Shown piece by piece: positions 42,778-52,517 of a DNA stretch of 64,000 nt. The position numbers and the translations under genes are program-made. The stretch's first letter is position 1. Each line of letters starts with the position of its first letter. The stretch comes from Salipiger pentaromativorans (lineage in GTDB: Bacteria > Pseudomonadota > Alphaproteobacteria > Rhodobacterales > Rhodobacteraceae): the NCBI RefSeq assembly GCF_024721115.1, contig NZ_JAMDHK010000014.1:81500-145499 (forward strand). The letters are read 5' to 3'. Below the pieces are notes generated by a model. It was not told the origin of the DNA and made no database searches. It worked only from the letters and a program-made list of their open reading frames with translations.

Positions 42778-43359
42778 ATGGCGATGAACACCGACCTATC
42801 CTGCCTCCCGGTTGTGACCGAGCGCCTCGTCCTGCGCCGGTTCCGTCCGGACGATCTGGTCGGTTTCGCCGCCTATCACAGCCGCGAGGAGGTCTATCGC
42901 TATCTCTATCAGGCGGTGCCCGAAGGGGCGGAGATGGCAGAGAAATTCGCGGGTTTTCTCGACACACCCTTCGCGGCAGAGGGAGACCGGCTGCGGCTCG
43001 CGGTCACGCGGGCGGCGGATGAGGCGCTGCTGGGACAGGTGTCGCTGAGGATCGCCAGCCGGTCCGCCCGACAGGGCGAGATCGGTTATATCTTCCATCC
43101 CGACGTTGCGGGGCGGGGATATGCCACCGAAGCCGTGCGGGCGCTGCTCGATCTGGCCTTCGGGCGGGTGGGCTTCCACCGGATCTTTGCCCGGCTCGAT
43201 CCGCTGAATGCCGGCTCCGTGGGGGTGGTCGAACGGCTGGGCATGCGGCGCGAGGCGCATCTGGTACAGAACGATCGGTTCAACGGCGTTTGGGGCGACG
43301 AGCTGATCTATGCGCTGCTGCACGCGGAATGGGCGCCACGGAAGGCACAGGGCGGCTGA
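42778..43359 (+). CDS. GNAT acetyltransferase, RimJ/RimL type
   Basis: The 193-residue protein is a GNAT enzyme of the RimJ/RimL kind. It has an early TERLVLRRFRPDDL, a GEIGYIFHPDVAGRGYATEAVRALLD acetyl-CoA loop at about 100-125 and the terminal LNAGSVGVVERLGMRREAH. The usual substrates are protein N termini or small amines. The ATG at 42778 is preferred; an upstream TTG adds a proline-rich stretch of no visible value. Confidence 0.88.
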   Translation: MAMNTDLSCLPVVTERLVLRRFRPDDLVGFAAYHSREEVYRYLYQAVPEGAEMAEKFAGFLDTPFAAEGDRLRLAVTRAADEALLGQVSLRIASRSARQGEIGYIFHPDVAGRGYATEAVRALLDLAFGRVGFHRIFARLDPLNAGSVGVVERLGMRREAHLVQNDRFNGVWGDELIYALLHAEWAPRKAQGG

Positions 43360-43414
43360 TGGGCCGCGGCGCTGTGTTCTTGCGGTCCGCCAGAGAACCG
43401 CCGGCGGTTCCGCC

Positions 43415-43443
43415 CTTGCATCCCGTTGTACCTTGCCGCTAAG
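43415..43443 (+). promoter_or_regulatory. promoter of the homoserine dehydrogenase gene
   Basis: CTTGCA (43415-43420) and GCTAAG (43438-43443) are 17 bases apart. A perfect 16-base palindrome GAACCGCCGGCGGTTC lies immediately upstream (43395-43410). It may be an operator or the terminator arm of the gene before. Transcription would start near 43450, giving a leader of about 40 bases with GAAGGAG before the ATG. Confidence 0.45.
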
Positions 43444-43490
43444 CCGGATTCCGAATTGCACTGCACCGACAGAAAAGAAGGAGCCCACCC

Positions 43491-44777
43491 ATGTCTGACC
43501 CCCTCCGCCTCGGGATTGCGGGCCTGGGCACCGTGGGTGCCGGCGTCGTCAAGATCGTGCGCCAGAAAGCGGCGCTGCTCGAGGCGCGCACCGGGCGCGG
43601 CATCGCGATTTCGGCGGTCTCGGCGCGCAACCGTGACAAGGATCGCGGCGTGCCGCTCGGCGCCTATGCCTGGGAAGACGATCCGGTGGTGCTCGCGGCC
43701 CGCGACGACGTGGATGTCTTTGTGGAACTGGTCGGCGGATCGGACGGCCCCGCCAAGGCGGCGGTCGAGGCGGCGCTGAAGGCGGGCAAGGATGTGGTGA
43801 CCGCGAACAAGGCGCTGCTGGCCCATCACGGGCAGGCGCTGGCGGAGCTCGCCGAGGCCAATGGCTGCGTGCTGCGCTTCGAGGCGGCGGTGGCGGGCGG
43901 CATCCCGGTCATCAAGGCGCTGACCGAGGGGCTGGCCGCCAACGAGATCACCCGCGTCATGGGGGTGATGAACGGCACCTGCAACTATATCCTGACGCGC
44001 ATGGAAAGCGGCGGCCTGACCTATGACGAGGCGTTTGCCGAGGCCGACGGGCTGGGCTATCTGGAGGCAGATCCGGAGCTCGACGTGGGCGGCATCGACG
44101 CCGGGCACAAGCTGTCGCTGCTCGCCGCCATCGCCTACGGCACCCAGGTGGCCTTTGACGCGGTGGAGCTGGAGGGCATCGGCCGGGTCAGCATCGAGGA
44201 CATCCGCCAGGCCTCGGACATGGGCTACAAGATCAAGCTGCTGGGCGTGAGCCGGATGACCGGGCGCGGGCTGGAACAGTCCATGTCGCCCTGCCTGGTG
44301 CCCGCGACCTCGCCGCTGGGCCAGCTCGATGGCGGCACCAATATGGTGGTGATCGAGGGCGATCAGGTCGGTCAGATTGTGCTGCGCGGCGCCGGTGCGG
44401 GCGAAGGCCCGACAGCCAGCGCGGTGATGGGCGATGTGATGGACATCGCGCGCGGCACGCGGGTCACGACCTTTGGGGCACCGGCCAGCGCGCTGGTTCC
44501 CGCCACCCCGGCGCAGGCCACCACGCCCGCCCCCTATTATCTGCGCATGGCGCTGGCCGACAAACCGGGAGCGCTGGCCAAGGTCGCTTCGGCGCTGGGC
44601 GAGGCGGGGGTGTCGATCCACCGGATGCGGCAATACGAGCATGTCTCTGACGCGGCGCCGGTCCTGATCGTCACGCACAAGACCACCCGCGCGGCGCTGG
44701 ATGCGGCGCTGGCCGCGATGCCGGCGACCGGGGTGGTGCGCGGCGATCCGGTGGCGCTGCGCATCGAGCAGGTCTGA
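43491..44777 (+). CDS. hom: homoserine dehydrogenase
   Basis: Hom makes homoserine from aspartate semialdehyde on the way to threonine and methionine. The 428-residue protein has the nucleotide-binding GLGTVGAGVV near the start (10-19). The catalytic domain includes NGTCNYILTRM and EADPELDVGGIDAGHKL at about 162-210 (Lys and Asp of the active site). A C-terminal ACT domain (about 345-428) normally senses threonine. The size matches the monofunctional bacterial enzyme. Confidence 0.96.
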   Translation: MSDPLRLGIAGLGTVGAGVVKIVRQKAALLEARTGRGIAISAVSARNRDKDRGVPLGAYAWEDDPVVLAARDDVDVFVELVGGSDGPAKAAVEAALKAGKDVVTANKALLAHHGQALAELAEANGCVLRFEAAVAGGIPVIKALTEGLAANEITRVMGVMNGTCNYILTRMESGGLTYDEAFAEADGLGYLEADPELDVGGIDAGHKLSLLAAIAYGTQVAFDAVELEGIGRVSIEDIRQASDMGYKIKLLGVSRMTGRGLEQSMSPCLVPATSPLGQLDGGTNMVVIEGDQVGQIVLRGAGAGEGPTASAVMGDVMDIARGTRVTTFGAPASALVPATPAQATTPAPYYLRMALADKPGALAKVASALGEAGVSIHRMRQYEHVSDAAPVLIVTHKTTRAALDAALAAMPATGVVRGDPVALRIEQV

Positions 44778-44876
44778 GACCCGGCCCGGCGGCGGCGGAA
44801 ACGGCCGCCGCATCGGCGCGATTCGGCGGAAAAGGCGGAGCGGGGCGGCTGGCCGGCGCGCGTTAGCGCGACCGGA

Positions 44877-44905
44877 CTTGCCAGTGCTTTGTCCGGCGGG
44901 CTACA
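44877..44905 (+). promoter_or_regulatory. promoter of glpX
   Basis: CTTGCC (44877-44882) and GCTACA (44900-44905) are separated by 17 bases, matching the CTTG-type -35 seen at the two tRNA genes and hom in this window. The start point would lie near 44912, 28 bases ahead of the ATG, which has AAAGGAAG before it. Confidence 0.45.
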
Positions 44906-44939
44906 CCCGTCAGCGACGAACATTTCAAAGGAAGTCTCC

Positions 44940-45902
44940 ATGTCGACCCCCAAGGATTTTAATGACCGGATGTTGTCGCTGGGCCTCGCCCGCGTGGCGG
45001 AACAGGCCGCCATCGCCTCGGCCAAGCTGATCGGTCACGGCGACGAGAAGGCCGCCGATCAGGCCGCCGTGAACGCGATGCGCGACGAGCTGAACAAGCT
45101 GGAAATCTCCGGTGTGGTGGTGATCGGCGAGGGCGAGCGCGACGAGGCGCCGATGCTCTATATCGGCGAAGAGGTTGGCCAGGGCGGCCCGGGGGTGGAC
45201 ATCGCGCTCGATCCGCTGGAAGGCACCACGCTGACCGCCAAGGACATGCCCAACGCGCTGACCGTGATCGCCATGGGGCCGCGCGGCTCGATGCTGCACG
45301 CGCCCGATGTCTACATGGAGAAACTGGCGATCGGTCCGGGCTATCCCGAAGACACCGTGACGCTGGACATGACGCCCTCCGAGCGCGTCGCGGCGCTGGC
45401 CAAGGCCAAGGGCTGTAGCGCTTCGGACATCACCGTTTGCATCCTCGAGCGTCCGCGCCACGAGGAGATGATCGCCGAGGTGCGCGCCACCGGCGCCGCG
45501 ATCCGCCTGATCACCGACGGCGACGTGGCCGGTGTGATGCATTGCGCCGAGGCGCATATCACCGGAATCGACATGTATATGGGCTCGGGCGGGGCGCCCG
45601 AGGGCGTGCTGGCTTCGGCGGCGCTGAAATGCATGGGCGGCCAGATGTATGGCCGGCTGCTGTTCCGCAACGACGATGAGAAGGGCCGCGCCGCGAAGGC
45701 CGGGATCACCGATCTGAACAAGATCTACACCCGCGATGAGATGGTGACCGCCGATGTGATCTTTGCCGCCACCGGCGTGACCAACGGCTCGATCCTTTCG
45801 GGGATCAAGCGTGAGGTCGGCTGGATCACCACCGAGACGCTGCTGATGCGCTCGAAGACCGGTTCGGTGCGGCGGGTGATCTACCGCAACCCGTTCCACT
45901 GA
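44940..45902 (+). CDS. glpX: class II fructose-1,6-bisphosphatase
   Basis: GlpX removes the 1-phosphate of fructose 1,6-bisphosphate in gluconeogenesis. Some alphaproteobacterial versions also act on sedoheptulose bisphosphate. The 320-residue protein has the metal-binding IGEGERDEAPML near 60-71 and DIALDPLEGTTL near 85-96, plus GSGGAPEGVLASAAL near 217-231. It is followed by a clear terminator. Confidence 0.96.
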   Translation: MSTPKDFNDRMLSLGLARVAEQAAIASAKLIGHGDEKAADQAAVNAMRDELNKLEISGVVVIGEGERDEAPMLYIGEEVGQGGPGVDIALDPLEGTTLTAKDMPNALTVIAMGPRGSMLHAPDVYMEKLAIGPGYPEDTVTLDMTPSERVAALAKAKGCSASDITVCILERPRHEEMIAEVRATGAAIRLITDGDVAGVMHCAEAHITGIDMYMGSGGAPEGVLASAALKCMGGQMYGRLLFRNDDEKGRAAKAGITDLNKIYTRDEMVTADVIFAATGVTNGSILSGIKREVGWITTETLLMRSKTGSVRRVIYRNPFH

Positions 45903-45952
45903 GACGGGACGCCCGGCCGCGGGGCCGGATTTTGAGTATTTTGGGAAAGATG

Positions 45953-45986
45953 AAAGCAGGGGGCGGTGTTCCGGTCCCTGCTTTTT
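45953..45986 (+). terminator. intrinsic terminator after glpX
   Basis: AAAGCAGGG (45953-45961) pairs with CCCTGCTTT (45976-45984), and a run of five T ends at 45986. The loop is 14 bases. It separates glpX from recJ, which starts 42 bases further on. Confidence 0.75.
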
Positions 45987-46027
45987 CGCGTTAAGGCGGG
46001 CGGTGTTTCAGGCAGGGAGCAGGGCGC

Positions 46028-47773
46028 ATGAGCTATCTTGGGGTCGAAGCCTCGCTGAGCGGACGGCGCTGGGTCGGGCCCGGGGTGGAGCAGGAACGCC
46101 AGGCCGAGGCCATGGCGCAGCAGACCGGGCTGCCGGGGGCGCTGTGCCAGGTGCTGGCGCGGCTGGGGGTCGCGGCGCCGGAGGTACCGGGCTATCTGGA
46201 GCCCAGGCTGCGCGACCTGCTGCCCGATCCGCGCGGGCTGCGCGACATGGAGGTGGCGGCGGCACGGCTGCTGGCGGCGGTGTCGCGGCGCGAGCGGGTG
46301 GCGATCTTTGCCGATTACGATGTCGATGGCGGCTCTTCGGCGGCGCTGCTGCTGGACTGGCTGCACCAGCGGGGCATGGGCGCGACGCTTTATATCCCCG
46401 ACCGGATCGACGAGGGCTACGGGCCCAATGAGCCGGCCATGGCGAAGCTGGCGGCGGGACATGATCTGATCGTCTGCGTCGATTGCGGGACGTTGTCGCA
46501 CGGGCCCATCGCGGCGGCTGTGGGGGCGGATGTGGTGGTTCTGGATCACCACCTTGCCGGCGAGACGCTGCCCGACTGCGTGGCGGTGGTGAACCCCAAC
46601 CGGCAGGACGAGGACGGCGCGCTGGCGCATCTCTGCGCCGCCGCCGTGGTGTTCCTGATGCTGGTGGAATGCGGGCGGCAACTGCGCGAGGCGGGGGAGC
46701 GCGGCCCGGATCTGATGGCGATGCTGGATCTGGTGGCGCTGGCCACGGTGGCGGATGTGGCGCCGCTCAAGGGCGTGAACCGGGCGCTGGTGCGGCAGGG
46801 GCTGGCGGTGATGGCGCGGCGGGCGCGGCCCGGGCTGGTGGCGCTGGCGGATGTGGCGCGGCTCGATACCGCGCCGTCCTCCTATCATCTGGGCTATGTG
46901 CTGGGGCCGCGGGTGAATGCCGGCGGGCGCATCGGGCAGGCGGATCTGGGCGCGCGGCTGCTGGCCTGCCGCGACCGGCACGAGGCCGAGGCGCTGGCGG
47001 AGCGGCTCGATCTGCTCAACACCGAGCGCCGCGAGGTCGAGGAGGGCGTGCGTGCCGCCGCGCTGGCGCAGGCCGAGGCGCGCGGGCTCGACGCCCCGCT
47101 GGTCTGGGCGGCGGGTGAGGGCTGGCACCCGGGCGTGGTGGGCATCGTCGCCTCGCGGCTGAAGGAACTGACCAACCGTCCGGCGGTGGTGATCGGGCTC
47201 GACGGTGCCGAGGGCAAGGGCTCGGGCCGCTCGGTCGCGGGGGTCGATCTGGGCGCCAGTATCCAGCGTCTGGCGACCGAGGGGCTGCTGCTCAAGGGCG
47301 GCGGGCACAAGATGGCCGCCGGGCTGACCGTGGCGCGCGACGCGCTGGAAGGCGCCATGGCGCGCCTGTCCGAGCTGCTGGCGCGGCAGGGGGCGGGGCA
47401 GGGCGGCGCGGCGGATCTGAAGCTCGACGGGATGCTGATGCCGGGGGCGGCGACGCTGGATCTGTGCGAGAAGATGGAGCAGGCGGGCCCCTTCGGCGCC
47501 GGGGCGCCGGCGCCGCGCTTTGCGCTGCCCGATGTTCAGATCGGCTATGCGCGGCAGGTCGGTGCGTCGCATCTCAAACTGTCGCTGGGCGACGGTCTGG
47601 GGGCGCGACTGGATGCGATCTGCTTCGGGGCCTTCGACGGGCCGCTGGGGGCCGCGCTCTCGGGGCATCAGGGACGGCGATTCCATGTGGCCGGGCGTCT
47701 GGAAATCAACGAGTGGAATGGCCGCCGCGCGGTGCAACTGCGGCTCGAGGATGCGGCGCCGGCCCGGGGATGA
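46028..47773 (+). CDS. recJ: single-stranded-DNA-specific exonuclease RecJ
   Basis: RecJ trims 5' ends of single-stranded DNA in recombination and mismatch repair. The 581-residue protein has the DHH-family motifs: ADYDVDG at 95-101 (two metal aspartates), VCVDCGT near 151, LDHH near 177, and in the DHHA1 part KGSGRSVAGVDL and LKGGGHKMAAGL (about 395-440). The length is typical. The ATG at 46028 follows GCAGGGAGCAGGGCGC. Confidence 0.96.
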   Translation: MSYLGVEASLSGRRWVGPGVEQERQAEAMAQQTGLPGALCQVLARLGVAAPEVPGYLEPRLRDLLPDPRGLRDMEVAAARLLAAVSRRERVAIFADYDVDGGSSAALLLDWLHQRGMGATLYIPDRIDEGYGPNEPAMAKLAAGHDLIVCVDCGTLSHGPIAAAVGADVVVLDHHLAGETLPDCVAVVNPNRQDEDGALAHLCAAAVVFLMLVECGRQLREAGERGPDLMAMLDLVALATVADVAPLKGVNRALVRQGLAVMARRARPGLVALADVARLDTAPSSYHLGYVLGPRVNAGGRIGQADLGARLLACRDRHEAEALAERLDLLNTERREVEEGVRAAALAQAEARGLDAPLVWAAGEGWHPGVVGIVASRLKELTNRPAVVIGLDGAEGKGSGRSVAGVDLGASIQRLATEGLLLKGGGHKMAAGLTVARDALEGAMARLSELLARQGAGQGGAADLKLDGMLMPGAATLDLCEKMEQAGPFGAGAPAPRFALPDVQIGYARQVGASHLKLSLGDGLGARLDAICFGAFDGPLGAALSGHQGRRFHVAGRLEINEWNGRRAVQLRLEDAAPARG

Positions 47774-47865
47774 TTTTGTAACGGTATGAGATTGCAGTAA
47801 AAATCCGGAATTTGGCGTGCTATTGGAAAAATCCGTCATCGGGCCGCTTTTTTCGTGATTTTGCG

Positions 47866-47894
47866 CTTGCAAGGTCTGCGGGCTTTGCCTAAAA
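47866..47894 (+). promoter_or_regulatory. tRNA-Glu promoter
   Basis: CTTGCA (47866-47871) and CTAAAA (47889-47894) are 17 bases apart. Transcription would begin about 14 bases before the tRNA 5' end at 47915, leaving a short leader for RNase P to remove. Confidence 0.55.
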
Positions 47895-47914
47895 CGCCCC
47901 TCACCAACCGCGCT

Positions 47915-47989
47915 GGCCCGTTCGTCTATCGGTTAGGACGCCAGGTTTTCAACCTGGAAAGAGGGGTTCGATTCCCCTACGGGCTGCCA
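47915..47989 (+). tRNA. tRNA-Glu (anticodon TTC)
   Basis: The 75 bases form a standard cloverleaf with encoded CCA. The acceptor GGCCCGT pairs with ACGGGCT (one G-U pair at the end), TTC sits in the loop of CCAGGTTTTCAACCTGG, and the T arm is GGGGTTCGATTCCCC. It has its own promoter just upstream. No element is seen at its 3' end within the window. Confidence 0.97.
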
Positions 47990-48146
47990 CTTTTCCCCAT
48001 GGAAATGAATGCGATAAGCACCGCCTCGCGGGCGCTTTGTCGTCTGCGCTCAGCGCTGCTTGCCGCCGCTCGAAGGCCACCGGAGCCTCCAGCGCCGGAG
48101 GGAGCCTCGGCGCGTCTCCCGCGCCGATGGGGGGCTTTGCGCGATG

Positions 48147-49121
48147 TCAGGGCTCTGCCGTGCCGGCGTCGGGCGGCTCGGTCAGCGGGCGACCGGCCTT
48201 GGCGTACCATGCCAGAATGTCGTCCCAGATCTCCTGCGCGGTCTCCGCGTACCAGAAGAGCTCGCGGTCCTCGGGGTCGATCACCCCTTCGTCCACCAGG
48301 AAATCGACATCGAAGACCCGGCTCCAATAGGACTGCCCGACCAGGATCACCGGCACCGGGCGGATCTTGCGCGTCTGGATCAGCGTCAGCGTCTCGAACA
48401 GCTCGTCAAGCGTGCCGTAGCCGCCGGGAAACACCACGAGGGCCCGGGCCCGCAGCAGGAAATGCAGCTTGCGCAGGGCGAAATAGCGGAAGCGGAAACA
48501 CAGTTCCGGCGTCACATAGGGGTTCGGGAACTGCTCGTGCGGCAGCGTGATGTTTAGCCCGACGGTTCGGGCGCCGGCCTCGCGGGCGCCGCGGTTGGCG
48601 GCCTCCATCATGCCGGGGCCGCCGCCGGTGACCACCGCCAGCCGGTTGCCGTGCTGCCCCTCGGCCGAGCCGACGAGGCGGCCGAAATCGCGCGCGATGT
48701 CGTAGAACTTGCTCTTGTCGCGCAGCCGCCGGGCCACGGCGAGCCGCCGCGCCAGATCGGGGCAGTGCGGATCGCGGGCCTGTTCGGCCTCCAGCGCGCA
48801 GACCTGCGCCTCGGCGCGGGCCGGTTCGCCGATCCGGGTGCCGCCGAAGACCACGATGGAATGGGCGATGCCATGTTCGGTCAGCAGCGTTTCGGCCTTC
48901 TGGTAATCAAGTTGCAGCCGCGTGCTGCGCATGTCGTCGCGGTTGAGAAAACCGATGTCCTCGTCGGCGGGGCGGTAGTTGGGTTCGGCCATGATCCGGC
49001 GGACGAGATCCGGCGCCCGCCGGTCCTCGCGCCCGGGCTTGGGCGTGCATTCGGGCAGCTCGACCAGGCGCTCGGTCTCGTGCGGGGGGGCGGGCTTGCG
49101 GGCAGGATCGGGCATGGACAT
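48147..49121 (-). CDS. LOG-family nucleotide 5'-monophosphate nucleosidase-like protein
   Basis: The 324-residue protein carries the LOG signature: GGGPGMMEAANRG near residues 165-177 and PGGYGTLDE near 225-233. The lysine decarboxylase name seen in databases for this family is wrong. Members release the base from nucleotide monophosphates (Ppn/YgdH in E. coli) or make cytokinins. The N-terminal 60-residue extension is Pro/charge rich. Its ATG shares one base with the atpG stop (TGATG), so it is translationally tied to the N-ATPase operon. Confidence 0.9.
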   Translation of the reverse strand: MSMPDPARKPAPPHETERLVELPECTPKPGREDRRAPDLVRRIMAEPNYRPADEDIGFLNRDDMRSTRLQLDYQKAETLLTEHGIAHSIVVFGGTRIGEPARAEAQVCALEAEQARDPHCPDLARRLAVARRLRDKSKFYDIARDFGRLVGSAEGQHGNRLAVVTGGGPGMMEAANRGAREAGARTVGLNITLPHEQFPNPYVTPELCFRFRYFALRKLHFLLRARALVVFPGGYGTLDELFETLTLIQTRKIRPVPVILVGQSYWSRVFDVDFLVDEGVIDPEDRELFWYAETAQEIWDDILAWYAKAGRPLTEPPDAGTAEP

Positions 49122-49999
49122 CAGAAGGGGCTTCCGGGGTGGCAGCGCACCGGCTGGCGGCCGGTGGCGAGTTCGACGATTTCGTCGGTGATCTCTTCCT
49201 GGCGCAACCGGCGTGAGGCGGCGACCAGCGTGTCGAGGGAGGCCATGACATTGTCATGCGCCGCGATCATCGCCCGCATCCGCGCGGCGTTTTCGGCGGC
49301 GAAGGCCAGCACCACGGCTTCGCTCAGCTCGGCAAAGACATATTCCTCGACCAGCCGCGACAGGAGCTTGTCCGGGGGCAGCGTGATCTCGGGGGCGATC
49401 CCCTGCGCGGGGGCGGGGAAGCGCGAGAAGTCGAAGGGCACGAGGGGCCGGGCGATCATCTCGAGCCCGCCGGTGGCGCCCGGCGCCGCATGCACGATCG
49501 AGACGCGGGTGATCCGGCCTTGCGCGACCGGCTCGAAGATCGCATCGGTCAGGCGGGTGGCCAGGGTGGCGGCCTGCGCGGGATGGGCGATCATCGCCGC
49601 CGACCAGGCCACGGGAAGGCCGCGTTCGGCGGCCACCAGCCCGCCGCGGTCTCCCGCGATGAACAGATCGTGCGGCGCTGACAGCAGCGGCGCGGCCGCG
49701 TCGAAGACCTGTTCGTTATAGGTGCCGGCAAAGCCCTGTTCGGCGGCGAGCAGGATCACCGCGCCACGCCCGCCGCCGTCCCGGGCGCGATCCCCGGCGC
49801 CGGTGCCGGTGTCGGGCAGCAGGGTCAGCGCTTCGCCGATGGCCGCGCCGATGGTTTCGGCAAAGAGCCGGATGCTGTCCACATGCTGCCGCGCTTCCTG
49901 TGCCCGGGCGGCGGCGATGCCGCGCATGGCCGAGATCACCGAGGCGAGCTTGTGGACGGTGCCGATCCGCGCCTCGACATCGGCGAGCCGCCCGCTCAT
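49121..49999 (-). CDS. atpG: N-ATPase gamma subunit
   Basis: The 292-residue central-shaft subunit starts with the coiled-coil [20 protein letters not shown]. It ends with the matching C-terminal helix ([19 protein letters not shown], then [11 protein letters not shown]), where EITxEIxEIxxG is the family's closing motif. The middle (about 80-200) is the Rossmann-like globular part. It turns inside the alpha/beta ring. The overlap with atpA is four bases. Confidence 0.92.
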   Translation of the reverse strand: MSGRLADVEARIGTVHKLASVISAMRGIAAARAQEARQHVDSIRLFAETIGAAIGEALTLLPDTGTGAGDRARDGGGRGAVILLAAEQGFAGTYNEQVFDAAAPLLSAPHDLFIAGDRGGLVAAERGLPVAWSAAMIAHPAQAATLATRLTDAIFEPVAQGRITRVSIVHAAPGATGGLEMIARPLVPFDFSRFPAPAQGIAPEITLPPDKLLSRLVEEYVFAELSEAVVLAFAAENAARMRAMIAAHDNVMASLDTLVAASRRLRQEEITDEIVELATGRQPVRCHPGSPF

Positions 50000-51528
50000 T
50001 CCGGCTGCGCCTCACGCGGGGCGATCTCTTGCGCCAGCGCGGCCACCGCCGCGACCAGCGCCGCGCGGGTCTCGTCGCTAAGCGTGCCGGTGTCGCGGAT
50101 CTCGGCCACCGCCTCGCCCGCTCGCGCGTCGAGCCAGCGGGGCAGGCGCAGGCGCAGAGCGGGGATGGTCTCGGGGGCGGTGGCGTCGAGCGCGCCATCG
50201 GCCAGCGCCGCCAGCAGCGCCACCTGATCGGCCAGCCGCAGCCCGGCAAAGCGGGGCTGCGCCAGAAGCGCCCGGATGCGCGCGCCCCGGGCGATCTGCT
50301 TCTGTACGCGCGGGTTCGAGATACCGCCGAAACGGGTGAACATCTCGAGCTCCTGAAACTGCGCGTAATCCAGCCGCACCCGGCCCGAGACCTTGCGCAA
50401 TGCGGGCCATTGCGCCTTGCCGCCGACCCGGCTGACCGAGAGGCCGACATCCACCGCCGGGCGCTGGTTCGCCGCGAAGAGATGGCTGTCGAGCACGATC
50501 TGCCCGTCGGTGATCGAGATGAGATTGGTCGGGATATAGGCCGAGAGATTGCCCGCGTCGGTCTCGGCGATGGGCAGCGCGGTCAGCGAGCCGCCGCCGT
50601 TTTCCTCCGACAGTTTCGCGGCGCGCTCCAGCAGCCGGGCATGCAGATAGAAGATGTCGCCGGGATAGGCTTCGCGCCCCGGCGGTTCGCGGGTGAGCAG
50701 GGCAAGCTCGCGATGGGTGGCGGCGTGGCGGGTCAGGTCGTCGATGACGATGAGCGCGTGCTGGCCCTTGTCGCGGAAATACTCCGCCATGGTCATGCCG
50801 GCGAAAGGCGCGATCCATTGCAGGCCGGGGGCCGAGGCCGCGCCGCCGACGATGAAGATGCAGCGCTCGATCCGCCCGTGTTCGCGCACCGCCTCGATCA
50901 CCCGCTGCACTGCCGTGGCGCGCTGGCCGACGGCGACATAGACGCAGATCACGTCGCTGTCCTTCTGGTTGACGATGGCATCGACGGCGAGCGCGGTCTT
51001 GCCGGTGGCGCGGTCGCCGACGATCAGCTCGCGCTGGCCGCGCCCGAGCGCAAAGAGGCTGTCCACCACCAGCACGCCGGTTTCCAGCGGCTGCGAGACG
51101 TTGTCGCGTTCGATGATCGCCGGGGCCGGGCGCTCGACCGGGTGGGTCTCGTCCGTTTCGGGCATCGGCCCGTCGTCCAGCGGGCGGCCCAGCGGGTCGA
51201 TCACCCGGCCGAGCAGCGCCTCGCCCACGGGGACGCGCAGCACCTCGCCGGTGTCGGTGACCTTTTCGCCGGCCTCGATGGCGCTGGTGTCGTCCAGCAC
51301 CACCACGTCGATCTCGTCGGTGTTGAGGCTGTGGGCAAAGCCGTATTGCCCGCCTTCGAACCGCAGCAGCGCGCCAAGCGCGGCATCGGGCAGGCCGGTG
51401 ACCTGCGCGATGCCGTCGGCCACCCGCGCGACGCGGCCCACCGCCTCGGCCTGCGGGGTGAGCGGGGTGCCGGCCAGGGTGGCGCGGCTGTGATCCAGCC
51501 AGTCGGAGAGGGGCGTCCGGTCACTCAT
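49996..51528 (-). CDS. atpA: N-ATPase alpha subunit
   Basis: The 510-residue protein is the non-catalytic nucleotide-binding subunit. It has the P-loop [10 protein letters not shown] (about 165-174; housekeeping F-ATPase has GDRQTGKT), a crown-domain beta-barrel at the start, and the arginine-bearing SVSRVGG near 365. The start at 51528 overlaps the end of atpF by eight bases. An in-frame GTG/ATG slightly upstream is not needed. Confidence 0.95.
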   Translation of the reverse strand: MSDRTPLSDWLDHSRATLAGTPLTPQAEAVGRVARVADGIAQVTGLPDAALGALLRFEGGQYGFAHSLNTDEIDVVVLDDTSAIEAGEKVTDTGEVLRVPVGEALLGRVIDPLGRPLDDGPMPETDETHPVERPAPAIIERDNVSQPLETGVLVVDSLFALGRGQRELIVGDRATGKTALAVDAIVNQKDSDVICVYVAVGQRATAVQRVIEAVREHGRIERCIFIVGGAASAPGLQWIAPFAGMTMAEYFRDKGQHALIVIDDLTRHAATHRELALLTREPPGREAYPGDIFYLHARLLERAAKLSEENGGGSLTALPIAETDAGNLSAYIPTNLISITDGQIVLDSHLFAANQRPAVDVGLSVSRVGGKAQWPALRKVSGRVRLDYAQFQELEMFTRFGGISNPRVQKQIARGARIRALLAQPRFAGLRLADQVALLAALADGALDATAPETIPALRLRLPRWLDARAGEAVAEIRDTGTLSDETRAALVAAVAALAQEIAPREAQPE

Positions 51529-52255
51529 GATCTGCAATCTCCGCCCGGATCCGGTCGAGATCGGCCCGGAAATGGTTGCGGACGATGGCGTGGGGCGTTT
51601 CCAGCTCCAGCCCGGCCAGCAGCGTCGCGTCGGTTTCGACCGACAGCGCCGGGGGTGTCCCCAGAACCGCGCCCAGCCGCTGTGCGATCTGCGCCTGTTC
51701 CTCGGCGCTCAGCGCCCGCGCGCTGCGCAGCGTGACCGGCCCGCCGCCGGCGATCCCGGCGCGGGTGGTTTCGGGCAGCTTCGCCACCGCCTCGGCCAGC
51801 CCGTCTATGAACCCCGCTATGCGGGCCTCGTCGGGCAGGCGCGCCAGCAGCTTGGCGGCAATGTCGGTGGCCAGTGCGCCGGCCTCGACGGAGAGGTCCC
51901 GCTCCTGCGTGGCGCGCAGCCGCGCAAGATCGTCCATCCCCTCGGCGCGAGCCTTTTCGGCGGCGGCGCGCGCCTCGTCCAGAAGCCGGCGTTTCTCCTG
52001 CGCGGCCTCGTCCTGGGCCCGGGCGATCCGCGCGGCGCGCTCGGCGGCGATGGCGGCGGTTTCGCGCTGGGCGGTGTCGCGCGCGGCGCGCGCCTCTTCG
52101 CGCGCGGCCTCGGCCTCGTCCAGCGCCGCATGGGCCGCCGCCTGCCGTTCGGCGAGAATGCGGCTGACCGGGCGGAACAGGAACCGGGCGAGGATCCAGA
52201 CCAGAACGACGGCGTTCACGGTCTGTAGCCCCAGGGTCCACCAGTCGATGGTCAT
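51521..52255 (-). CDS. atpF: N-ATPase subunit b
   Basis: The 244-residue stator protein has one N-terminal membrane anchor (about 5-27, [23 protein letters not shown]). A long Ala/Glu/Arg-rich coiled coil (about 35-150) is followed by a C-terminal part that resembles a delta-like region (VAKLPETT onward). The operon has no separate delta gene, which is normal for N-ATPases, whose b subunit is longer (about 240 residues). The ATG at 52255 is 13 bases after atpE. Confidence 0.92.
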   Translation of the reverse strand: MTIDWWTLGLQTVNAVVLVWILARFLFRPVSRILAERQAAAHAALDEAEAAREEARAARDTAQRETAAIAAERAARIARAQDEAAQEKRRLLDEARAAAEKARAEGMDDLARLRATQERDLSVEAGALATDIAAKLLARLPDEARIAGFIDGLAEAVAKLPETTRAGIAGGGPVTLRSARALSAEEQAQIAQRLGAVLGTPPALSVETDATLLAGLELETPHAIVRNHFRADLDRIRAEIADHE

Positions 52256-52268
52256 GATACGCCGCGCC

Positions 52269-52517
52269 TCAGACGAAGGGGTTGGCGAAAAGCACCAGCA
52301 GCGCGATGACAAGCGTATAGATCGCCATGGTTTCGATCATCGCGAGGCCGACAAAGAGCGTGCGGCTCAGCGTGCCCGCGGCTTCGGGCTGGCGCGCGAT
52401 GGCATCCATCGCGGCGGCCACCGCGCGGCCCTCGGCCAGCGCCGGGCCGATGGCGCCAAAGCTCACCGCCAGCGCGGCGGCGAGGATGGAGACGATTTCG
52501 ATGAGGTTCGCTGTCAT
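52269..52517 (-). CDS. atpE: N-ATPase subunit c (rotor)
   Basis: The 82-residue hairpin has two membrane helices joined by the polar RQPEA loop (residues 42-46). It has carboxylates in both helices: Glu29 in helix 1 (PALAEG), where classical Na+ c subunits have Gln, and Glu62-Thr63 in helix 2 (MIETMAIY), the usual ion site. This two-carboxylate pattern is known from N-type ATPases. Whether this copy moves Na+ or H+ cannot be settled from sequence. It overlaps atpB by four bases. Confidence 0.93.
   Translation of the reverse strand: MTANLIEIVSILAAALAVSFGAIGPALAEGRAVAAAMDAIARQPEAAGTLSRTLFVGLAMIETMAIYTLVIALLVLFANPFV

Noticed and set aside
43395..43410. riboswitch before homoserine dehydrogenase
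   Set aside because: Only a 16-base palindrome is present, lying upstream of the likely promoter; no SAM- or threonine-type riboswitch shape is seen in the short leader.
45881..47872. minus-strand open frame of 663 codons opposite recJ
   Set aside because: Composition is His/Arg/Gln-rich and motif-free, while recJ on the plus strand has all its catalytic motifs.
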